Of a DNA stretch of 64,000 bases, positions 55,781 to 64,000 are shown one piece after another (within the stretch, counting starts at the first letter, position 1; every line of letters starts with the position of its first letter). The notes under the pieces were generated by a model that had not been told where the DNA came from, made no database searches, and worked only from the letters and a program-made list of their open reading frames with translations. This DNA is from Capsicum annuum (lineage: Eukaryota; Streptophyta; Magnoliopsida; Solanales; Solanaceae), in contig NC_061114.1 in NCBI RefSeq assembly GCF_002878395.1, positions 140,375,950 to 140,439,949 of the forward strand. Reading direction: 5' to 3'. Both the position numbers and the translations under genes were made by a program.

Positions 55781-56345
55781 CACAGAGTCAGCATAATCTT
55801 TCACCAACTCAGTTCGGTCGCCTGTCTCAAGAGGGTATCGCTTCCAGTCCCTCTAGTGGGAAATGCCCAAATAGGCCCTTTACACTTCAATCCCGACAGG
55901 ATCAGGAAAGTTCTCCTGATTTGGTCACTGGTATGTTACAAGTTTACCATTTATATGTTTATGATTTGCTAGATCCAGGAGCCTCTTTGTCCTTTGTAAC
56001 TCCTTATATAGTTGTTGACTTCAGAGTCAGTCCCAAAATTGTAGAGAAGCCCTTCTAAGTCTCTACCCTAGTGGGTGAGTCTATCATAGCCCAACGAGTA
56101 TACAGGAACTGTCTGGTTACGATATCTCTGAAAGTTACTTCAGTAGACTTAGTAAAGTTAGAGATGGAAAATTTTAATGTCATTCTTGACATGGATTGGC
56201 TTCATTCATGTTATACTTTATTTGACTATAGAAATAGAGTTGTCTATTTTCAGTTCCCGAATGAACCTACCCTAGAATGGAGGAGTAGTACCACAGTTCT
56301 TAAGGGCCAGCTTGTTTTATACCTTAGAGCTAGAAAAAAATGATA
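55781..56345 (+). pseudogene. Element G protease, active site intact
   Basis: Two open pieces in one domain: 55681-56058 with Asp98-Pro-Gly-Ala-Ser intact, and 56071-56343 with Val-Thr-Ser-Val-Asp, Asn-Phe-Asn-Val-Ile and Asp-Met-Asp-Trp-Leu blocks. A stop and frameshift near 56056 separate them. The only protease in the window with a complete active-site motif. Confidence 0.85.
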
Positions 56346-56399
56346 TCCAAGAGATGTGTTTATTATCTTATTCGAGTTAAAGACTCTAGTTTCGAGACC

Positions 56400-57290
56400 C
56401 CTAATCTTTAGTCAGTTTTGGTAGCATGTGAGTTTCCAGATGTGTTTCTCGAAGATCTTCCCAAAAAGGAAATTGACATTAGAATAGACCTTCTTCTAGA
56501 CACACAGACCATCTCTATTCCACCATAAACAATCACACCAGTCGAAATCAAAGAACTAAAAGAGCAGCTGAAGGATCTCCTAGATAAGCGATTCAATAGG
56601 CCAGTATTTCCTCGTGTGGTGCACCAATTCTATTCATGCACTAGAAAGACTATTCTCTCAGAATGTATATTGACCACCATCAGTTGAACAAAGTCACAGC
56701 TAAGAACAAGTATCCACTTCCTAGAATCGATGACTTATTTGACAAACTTTAGGGTGCTAGTTATTTTTATAAGATAAACCTCAAATCGGGCTATCATTAG
56801 CTCAAAGTCAAGAAATTTGACATTCAAAAAATAGCTTTTTGAACTCGATAGGGTCACTTTGAATTTTTTGTCATGTCATTTTGTCTTACCGATGCTCCTG
56901 TAGCTTTCATGGACTTGATGAAACGTGTGTTCAAGAAATACTGGGACATGTTTGTCATAGTGTTTATTGATGGCATTCTTGTCTACTTCTGTAATGAACA
57001 TGATCATGTAGACCATCTAAGAATAGTATTACAAACTCTCAGATCCCATCAAATATTTTTGAGATTTAGTAAGTGCAAATTTTTGCTAAGATTAGAAGCT
57101 TTCCTTGGCCATATCATTTTCAGTGATGGCATAAGAGTTTATCCTCAAAAGACCAAACAACTGAGAAACTGGCCCTAACCCATCTCCCTATCAGATATCA
57201 GAGTTTCTTTGGTTTGGCTTGCTATTACTTATGGATTGTTGAAGGATTTTAATCTATTACACCCCCCATGTCCAGAATAACTTAGAAGAA
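56400..57290 (+). pseudogene. Element G reverse transcriptase, broken
   Basis: Linker near 56440-56600, RT to 57290 in mixed frames. 56873-57178 is open; its catalytic box reads Phe-Ile-Asp-Gly, the second Asp changed to Gly, so it is inactive. Confidence 0.85.
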
Positions 57291-57466
57291 AGTTAAGTTC
57301 TATGGTCAGACTCTTGTGAGAAGAGTTGTATGGAGTTGAAGACTCGACTTACCAAAACCTCAGTTTTTACTTTACCAGATATTTTAGATGAGTTTGTTAA
57401 ATATTGTGATGTTTCCAGAGTTGGTTTAGGGTGTGTTTTGATGCAGAAGGGTAAGGTTGTGGCCTA
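57291..57466 (+). pseudogene. Element G RNase H fragment, cut at 57466
   Basis: First part of RNase H ([14 protein letters not shown]), ending after Val-Val-Ala where the F gag sequence begins. Confidence 0.8.
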
Positions 57467-57890
57467 GGTAACTTCAACTTTGCTCACCCCAAGTGAGATA
57501 GAGAAAACCGTTCACAGTTTCACTCTAAGTAAGCCGTTCCAGCTCCTTCCTCTACCAGTGCTCCAGTGTTGAAGTTCAGACACGGCAATAGAGACAAAGC
57601 ACCAGGCTCTAAATCTCAGGGAAGTGTTAGCAGTGCCCGAATGAATCCCCTTTGTCAGACTTGTGGTAAAAACCACAAGGGCATTTGCAGAGCCGATAGT
57701 GATGTCTATTTTGGTTATGGCAAGCCAGTCCATAGGATTAGAGAGTGTCTGTATTCAAGGCTGTAGGGTCAGCAAAATCAATCTACAGCTCAGTCTCGTC
57801 GCCCGAACTAGTAGGGTGCCATTTCCAGTGCTACCAGTGGGCAACGCCCAAATAGAATCTATGCTCTTTAGTCTTGGTAGGATCAGGAAA
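57467..57890 (+). pseudogene. Element F gag C-terminal part with intact zinc knuckle
   Basis: Starts mid-gag at the junction with G. 57566-57766 has a Cys-x-x-Cys-Gly-Lys-x-His-x-Gly-x-Cys knuckle (Cys-Gln-Thr-Cys ... His-Lys-Gly-Ile-Cys), complete, then Tyr-Gly-Lys-Pro-Val-His-Arg-Ile-Arg. Stops after 57764 are TAG codons in the same frame as pol. Confidence 0.85.
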
Positions 57891-58558
57891 ATTCTCCTGA
57901 TGTCGTTACTGGTACGTTACAGATTTTCCATGTTTATGTTTATGATTTGCTAGACCCAGTTGTATCTTTGTCTTTTGTTAATCCATACGTAGCAGGCAAT
58001 TTCAAAATTAGTCCCGAAGTACTAGAAGAGCCCTTCTCAGCCTCTACCCCAGTAGGTAAAACCATCATAGCTTGGCGGGTATACAGGAACTGCCCAGTTA
58101 TGATATCTTAGAAATCCACGTCAGCAGATTTAGTGGAGTTAGAGATGACTGATTTTGACGTCATTCTTAGGATGGATTGGCTTCATTCCTGCTATGCCAC
58201 AGTCGACTGCAAAAATAGGATAGTTCAGTTTCAGTTCCCGAATGAGCCCATCATAGAGTGGAAGGGTATCATTTCAGCGTTCAGGGGTCAACTTTTTTTC
58301 TACCTTCAGGCAAGGATAATTATTTCTAATGGGTGTGTGTATCATCTCGTGCATGTTAAAGATTCTAGTTCTGAATCTCCCAGCCTCGAAATAGTCCCTG
58401 TTGTTAATGAATACTCATATGTCTTTCCCGAAGATCTTCCAGACATTCCTCCCGAAAGGGAAATAGACTTTGGCATAGACCTTTTTCTGGATACTCAACC
58501 TATTCCTATTCCTCCATATAGAATGGCACCAGCATAACTCAAGGAACTGAACGATCAG
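57891..58558 (+). pseudogene. Element F protease and linker
   Basis: Active-site motif reads Asp-Pro-Val-Val-Ser instead of Asp-Pro-Gly-Ala-Ser, so activity is doubtful. One stop near 58109; 58133-58537 is open through Asp-Trp-Leu-His-Ser-Cys-Tyr-Ala and the Glu-Asp-Leu-Pro linker. Same frame as the rest of pol. Confidence 0.88.
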
Positions 58559-59260
58559 TTGAAGGATCTCTTAGGTAAGAGATTCATCAGACCCAGCGTT
58601 TCCCCATGGGGTGCGCTAGTATTATTCGTGCGTAAGAAAGATGGTTCTTTCAGGATGTGTATGGATTACTGTCAACTCAACAAGGTAACGGTCAACAACA
58701 GATATTCTCTTCCCAAGATTAATGATCTATTCGACCAACAGCAGGGTGCCCGTTACTTCTCTAAGATAGACCTCAAATCGGGCTATCATCAGCTCAGAGT
58801 TAGAGAATGTGACATTCCAAAGACATCATTCCATACTCGGTATGGTTACTTCAAATTTTTAGTCATGTCATTTGGTCTTACTAGTGCCCCTGTACCTTTA
58901 ATGGATTTGATAAACCATATGTTCAAGCAATACTTGGACATATTTTTCATAGTCTTTATAGATAATATTCTGGTCTATTCTCGCACAGAGCGTGATCATG
59001 CAAACCATCTCAGGATTGTTCATCAGACTCTCAGGGATCACCAGTTATTCTCTAAGTTTAGCAAGTGCAAATTTTGGCTAAGATCAGTAGCATTCCTTAG
59101 CCATATTGTTTTCAGTGATGGCATTAGAGTAGATCCTCAGAAAACCAAGGCTGTAATAAACTGGCCCAGACCCGTATCTCCATCAGATATTAGGAGTTTT
59201 TTGGGTTTGGTTGGCTATTAAAGATGGTTTGTTGAGGGATTTTCTACTATTGCATCTCCC
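58559..59260 (+). pseudogene. Element F reverse transcriptase
   Basis: 220 open codons with all RT blocks: Arg-Pro-Ser-Val-Ser-Pro-Trp-Gly (11-18), Met-Asp-Tyr-Cys-Gln-Leu-Asn-Lys (35-42), [10 protein letters not shown] (67-76), Met-Ser-Phe-Gly-Leu (103-107). The catalytic box is Phe-Ile-Asp135-Asn136, the second Asp changed to Asn by a G-to-A, so it is inactive. Ends at a stop at 59219 in the Gly-Tyr-Tyr-Arg segment. Confidence 0.92.
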
Positions 59261-59820
59261 ATGTCCAGATTGACTCAGAAGAAGATTAAGTTTCAGTGGT
59301 CAGATTCATGCGAGAAGAGCTTTCAAGAGTTGAAGACTCGACTCACCTTAGCTCTAGTTTTAGCTATTCCAGATGGTTCAGACGGTTTTGTAGTCTATTG
59401 TGATGCATCCAGAGTGGGTTTAGGTTGTGTCCTCATGCAGCATCGTAAGTTCATAGCCTATGCCTCCAGACAGTTAAAGCCACATTATCAGAATTATCCT
59501 ACTCATGATCTTGAGTTAGCAGCGGTAGTTTTTGCCTTGAAGATTGAGAGGCATTATCTCTATGGAGTTCATTTAGATGTTTTGACCGACCATAAAATCC
59601 TCTAGTATGTCTTTTCCCAGAAAGATCTCAATCTTCGCCAGAGAAGGTGGTTAGAGCTCTTGAAGGATTACGACATGAGTGTTCTTTATCATTCAAGCAA
59701 GGCCAATGTTGTGGACGACGCTCTCAGCCGACTCTCCATGGGTAGTATTTCTCACGTTGAGGATAGTAAGAAAAAGATGGCTCAGGAGATCCATTAGCTT
59801 GCCAGACTAGGCGTTCGCTT
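59261..59820 (+). pseudogene. Element F RNase H
   Basis: 59261-59605 keeps the acidic residues Asp48 (Tyr-Cys-Asp-Ala-Ser), Glu85 (His-Asp-Leu-Glu-Leu) and Asp110 (Thr-Asp-His-Lys). A TAG follows, then the frame reads on with the [12 protein letters not shown] end near 59700-59740. Confidence 0.9.
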
Positions 59821-60799
59821 AGTCGATTCTTCATGGAGTGGTGTATGTGTTCATAGTAGTTCAGAGTCATCTCTAGTTTCCGAGGTGAAAGAGAAACAAG
59901 ACAGGGATCCTAGCTTTGTCAAGCTCAAAGAGTCAGTTTAGAATCAAAAAGTCGAGGTTTTCTCCCAAGGGGGAGATAGTGTTCTTCGTTGTTAGGGTCG
60001 TCTATGTGTTCCAGGTGTAGATGAATTGAGGTAGTGAATTCTTGCAGAAGTGCATGGTGTGTGATACTTTATTCATCCAGGGGCCAATAAGATGTACCGC
60101 GACATGCGGGAGATCTATTGGTAGAGTGGGATGAAGAAATATGTTGCAGAGTTTGTGGCTAAGTGCTCTACATGTCAGCAGGTTAAGATAGAGCATCAAA
60201 AACCTAGTGGTTCTATGCAAGAGTTCACCATTCTTACTTGGAAGTGGGAAGAAGTTAACACAGACTTCGTGATGGGTTTGCCTAGAACTCGTCATCAGCT
60301 TGATTCAGTCTGGGTCATTATAGATAGAATGACCAAGTCAGCTTATTTTCTTCCTGTTCGTACTTCTTATTCTACTGAGCATTATTCCAAACTATATATC
60401 AGGGAGTTATTCAGGTTACACGGTGTTCCATTATCTATTATCTCAGACAGAGGTACCCAGTTCACTTCTCACTCTTGGAAAGTGTTGCAAAAGGGTCTCG
60501 GTACCTAAGTCTATCTCAGCACAACATTTTATCCTCAGACAGATGGTCAAGTAGAGAGGACCATTTAGAATCTTAAAGATATGCTAAGGACGTGTACAAT
60601 TGACTTCAAGGGAATTTGGGATGACCATTTTCCTTTGATTGAGTTTGCATACAACAATAGCTATCATTCTAGTATTCAGATTGCTCCATTCAAAGCTCTC
60701 TACGGTAGGAGATGTAGATCTCCGATTGGTTGATTTGAAGTTAGTGAGGCCTCAATCATAGGTCCTAACTTAGTATTCGATGCCTTAGAGAAAGTTCAG
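59821..60799 (+). pseudogene. Element F integrase
   Basis: Zinc domain near 60050-60180 ends in Cys-Ser-Thr-Cys; core 60131-60508 has Asp45 (Asn-Thr-Asp-Phe-Val) and Asp106 (Ser-Asp-Arg-Gly-Thr-Gln-Phe). After a TAA at 60506 the same frame gives Thr-Asp-Gly-Gln-Val-Glu, with 35 residues between the second Asp and the Glu, the classical D,D35E arrangement. All three are present; only in-frame stops interrupt. Confidence 0.92.
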
Positions 60800-61336
60800 T
60801 TGATAAGAGAGACACTCTGGGCAGCTCAGAGCCGACAAAAATCCTATGCAGATGTTTGTAGAAAGGATCTCGAGTTTGAGGTCAGTGAATATATCTATCT
60901 TAATATCTCTACCATGAAGGGAGTGAAGAGGTTTGGCAAGAAAGGGAAACTCAGTCCCCGGTATATTGGTCCCGTCAAAATTCTTTGTTGGTTCGGTAAG
61001 GTAGCTTATGAGCTCGAGTTGCCTACAGATCTAGACTCAGTCCATCCAGTCTTCCATGTCTTTTTGCTAAAGAAGTGCATAGGTGACCCAGCAGTTATTG
61101 TCCCTATTCTGAGCATCGATATTCAGAACAACCTCTCTTATGAAGAGATTCCAGTCAAAATCTTAGATTATCAGACTCATAGATTGAGGAACAAAGAAGT
61201 CCCTCGAGTCAAGGTTCTTTGGCAAAATCAGTCTCATGAGGAAGCTACTTGGGAAGTAGAAGCAGATATGCATACCAAGTATCCTTACCTCTTCCCCGCC
61301 AATTCAGATAAAGCTCAAGGTAACAGTTTTCCTTAA
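60800..61336 (+). pseudogene. Element F integrase C-terminus with chromodomain-like end
   Basis: 178 open codons: Ser-Tyr-Ala-Asp-Val, Gly-Lys-Leu-Ser-Pro-Arg-Tyr-Ile-Gly-Pro, His-Pro-Val-Phe-His-Val and Lys-Lys-Cys-Ile-Gly-Asp blocks, then the terminal Lys-Val-Leu-Trp-x-Asn-Gln and Ala-Thr-Trp-Glu-Val-Glu motif with its aromatic residues kept, as in chromoviruses. Confidence 0.85.
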
Positions 61337-61576
61337 TCTTATTCAGTTTCACGTTCATAGGTCCAGTATAAACTTGGTACCTATTAACCATTTCATACTC
61401 AGTCATGCATTCATCTGTCAGTTTTCCGTGCATCAGATATGCACGAGTTCAGTATGTTTAGCATGTTAGTCATGAGATCAAGTTTCAGTTCTTTATGTTC
61501 AGTTCAGGTTCTATTGTCTTGTATCCCTTCTCAGTAACTTCTCATTCGAAGACGAATATTCCCAAGGGGGAGATAT
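61337..61576 (+). other. Element F 3' UTR and polypurine tract
   Basis: 240 bp then TTCCCAAGGGGGAGATAT at 61559-61576. No noncoding module of the B/E type is present. Confidence 0.88.
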
Positions 61577-63550
61577 TGTAATACCCCATATGTTTCTGAG
61601 CTAGGAAGTGAATAAGTATTCCTACGTATGAAATCTCCTATTCTGTGATTCATACTTTAGTACATGACTTACAATGAATATCCTAGTGATAGGATAGCTT
61701 ATGATGCATTAAGCATGTTCATATGATTCACTTAAGGTAATACAAGATAAGAGTTTTTGAATCCATCAAGTTTTAGTGTTCGATTGTGCAAGGGTCATCT
61801 TTGAACGATTATAACTCGATTTTAATGTGGTATTTTGGCTGATTTAGACCACCAAATTGTAGAGAATTGAATTATCTTCCCAACGATACAAATTTTGCCT
61901 TAATCCAATACCTGAGCAAAAAGTTATGCCCTTTTTCATGAGAGACAATAAGCATAGGCAATTGGTTAGGCGCCGCCCAAACAAATATAGGCGATTGGTT
62001 AGGCGCCGCCCAACCTAGCTTAGGCAATCACTTGGGCGCCACCTAAGTTAGTTATAGCAGCCAAAAACACTTTGTTTTGAGTTATTTTAAGGGTAATTAA
62101 GTCTTTTAAAACTCCTTACACGTCCCTAAACTTAACCCTATGAAATATATAGCTTCTAAACATATTACAACCCTATTATCATCTCAAAGCTCATCATCCA
62201 AGAGCACTAAAAGATAAAAACAACTACGGTTGTGTAACTAGGCTTGAAGATCCGATTTCAAGAAAATTCCTCTGTCAATCATCAAGAATCTTCCTTCTAA
62301 GGTATATGTGAGTTGATTCATGGACTCCTTTCGTCCATGAAGCTCAAGAACCATCTTCTAAATTTTGTATCATGTTGTTTATGTTGTTGGTGGTTGATGT
62401 TCATGTGGTTGGAGTTTGATGATTCCGAAGATGGGATCTTTGTATGTTTATTGTGAGGATATGGTGGTATTTAACGTATAAATATGTGAAATTGGTGGTT
62501 GAATATTTGTAATCTTGATGAATCCACCTATGCCTAAGATGTGCATGTAAGGTGTTTGTGGAAATACCTAAGGGAATAGAAATCATGCTTTTATGACATA
62601 ATAAGCCCTAAATGACTATTCCATGTTCTAAGTTTATGTTCAACGTGATTCCCATGCTATTATCGTGAATTGAAGATGTTATATGAGATGCTCATGATAT
62701 TGTTTTGATATAGAACGACCATGTTATTTAAGCCATGCAAGTATATACATATTGTGTGCATTCCTGATCATGTGATAGTTTGTTGAGAATCATTCTTATT
62801 ATGAAATCTTTACTTATGATATTGTGAATTGTGGACTCAAATCTTGTGATCAAGTCATGTCATGTGTGTCATTTTCCTCCTATCGAGTCCTGGTGGTATT
62901 CGTACTCGAAAACTTTAGTTTCGTGCCTTGAGCCATGCCATGTTTCACAATATCCGAACTCAAGCTATAATTCCATAGACTTCAGTCAATTATGTAACTC
63001 AGGAAAACCTCATGATCTTAGTCAATTGTCAAATATCAGTAACATTCCACCAGTTAATGGAATTCAGTAAGATTAAGTCATGTACAGATAGTTATTCATG
63101 TCCAGTCCCTCCAGATAGGAGTAGAGGTTAGCACCGAGTGAACCCAAGGATGGGAACTCACCCGCTAGTTCAGGGTGTGATTCTTAGTAGTCATCCTTGT
63201 GTAGTCGAACTACGTAGCCAGTGTAGGTTGAGATATCTTAACCCATCAGATTAGGGTTGATGAGGTGGCTTAACCCGCTAGTTTAGGATTCCTACCATTT
63301 TAATTAAGTAACCTCTAGATAAGGGTCACTCACAGGCTGTCCTTACCCGTGGCACGGTATTGACACCCGTTCAGTCGGGGCAGAGATTGGACCCCAGCTT
63401 AGCCATAACGGCATACATAGGGAATTTCGGTTAAACACTACTTCCCACAATTTCCGTAGAAGTCTCAATAAAAGAACTCAAGGCGTTCTTCAGATTTTAG
63501 TACATAAAAGACTATCAGATACTATCATCCATGTTATCTGTTTCAATATT
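61577..63550 (+). repeat. Element F 3' LTR (family 1), truncated
   Basis: TGTAATACCCC start; matches the first ~2 kb of the B LTRs, including the cluster at 61955-62047, TATA-like box at about 62142, hairpin at 62318-62340 and the block at 63110-63400. It loses the match around 63550, about 1.3 kb short of a full LTR, where an unrelated fragment begins. Confidence 0.87.
62318..62340 (+). other. Conserved LTR hairpin, element F copy
   Basis: Perfect 8-bp stem TCATGGAC / GTCCATGA, loop TCCTTTC, preceded by AAGGTATA. Differs from the B copies at both sides of two stem pairs (positions 1 and 8), keeping the pairing. Confidence 0.65.
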
Positions 63551-63559
63551 AGTCATGAC

Positions 63560-64000
63560 GTTATCATTAAACCATGTATTAGCTCTGTTGCCTCCTTCCT
63601 ACTCAATTATAACTGTTTGAGTGCCCATAAATCCTTGTGCTCCAGCTCTATTGGTAACTAGAATACTTTTCCATAGACTAACTGGAATGGTGACATGCCA
63701 ATGGTTGTCTTGAAAGCAGTCCGATATGCCAACAAGGCATCATCGAGCTTTCTAGACCAATTGCTGACTAGCATTCACCATTTTGGCTAGGATGACTTTA
63801 ATTTCTCGATTTGATACCTCCACTTGGCCACTAGTTTGTGGTTGATATGGAGTGTTTACTCTATGTTGTTTCACCCCATATTTTTCTAAGGTAACTCGAA
63901 ATATCTCTCTTACTAGAATGTAAGCAATTGTTGTCAATATATAACCCAACTAGGTTAGGGTCGAATCCCACAGGGAATATGGTGTGAATCTGAGTTATCT
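63560..64000 (-). pseudogene. Integrase fragment of an Athila/Tat-like gypsy element
   Basis: Minus strand: 63752-63949 reads Lys-Tyr-Gly-Val, His-Arg-Val-Asn-Thr-Pro-Tyr, then [14 protein letters not shown], the third catalytic Glu region as it appears in Athila/Tat (non-chromovirus) integrases, and Phe-x-Thr-x-x-Gly-Met-Ser-Pro-x-x-Leu-Val-Tyr-Gly follows in shifted frame near 63690. At 63930-63990 it is preceded by CCCTGTGGGATTCGACCC, a phrase that I associate with the LTR end of such elements, rather than by the rest of integrase. Confidence 0.78.

Noticed and set aside
1..64000. CRISPR arrays, bacterial operons, tRNA or rRNA genes
   Set aside because: No regular spaced repeats of the kind, no cloverleaf or rRNA-like sequence noticed; primer sites only mirror tRNA 3' ends.

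Overview
The window looks like a heterochromatic, gene-poor stretch of a flowering-plant nuclear genome, most likely an asterid of the nightshade family (Solanaceae). The evidence is that almost every base can be assigned to Ty3/gypsy LTR retrotransposons with multi-kilobase LTRs and methionine-tRNA primer sites, one Ty1/copia fragment, and two kinds of LINE. The Solanaceae call rests on family resemblance read by eye (LTR style, RTE-type LINE with a TTG tail) and is tentative. I find no host protein gene, rRNA, tRNA or CRISPR. All coding stretches are transposon-derived and nearly all are broken by stops and frameshifts.

Layout: (1) 1-19850 is a three-level nest. Element A (Ty3/gypsy, plus strand) enters at 1, is cut in its pol gene at 1090 and resumes in the same codon context at 14474, ending in a 3' LTR at 17628-19850. 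Sitting in it is element B (1091-14473), with two 3.26-kb LTRs, a recognisable target duplication and no gag or pol. Inside B is a GC-rich, nearly intact RTE-type LINE (4461-8528). (2) 19851-25593 is an old, hard-to-read gypsy remnant, H. (3) 26127-33869 is gypsy element C with both LTRs, the 3' one truncated. (4) 34010-46100 is gypsy element D on the minus strand; its 5' LTR is interrupted by a truncated Ty1/copia element. (5) 46536-49797 holds two minus-strand LINE fragments, one RTE and one L1-like. (6) 49798-63550 is a plus-strand gypsy array E-G-F in which pieces of three internal regions are separated or ended by LTRs of two different families. (7) 63560-64000 is a minus-strand integrase fragment of an Athila/Tat-like element.

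The elements are related. A, E, G and F have very similar pol (chromovirus-like, probably Tekay/Del) but three LTR families. B has the LTR family of F and shares about 1.9 kb of noncoding internal sequence with E, so B looks like a non-autonomous passenger of an F-type element. In the best-preserved pol (F), almost all in-frame stops are explained by C-to-T or G-to-A changes, as expected of a methylated and silenced copy.

The most interesting signals lie in the LTRs. A short hairpin (8-bp stem, 7-nt pyrimidine loop) just after a splice-donor-like AAGGTATG or similar sequence is kept across three LTR families with compensatory base changes. Every LTR family also carries, in the first 60-600 bp, a different small cluster of inverted and direct repeats, in several cases just upstream of a TATA box. 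All alignments here were made by eye; boundaries marked approximate may be off by tens of bases.
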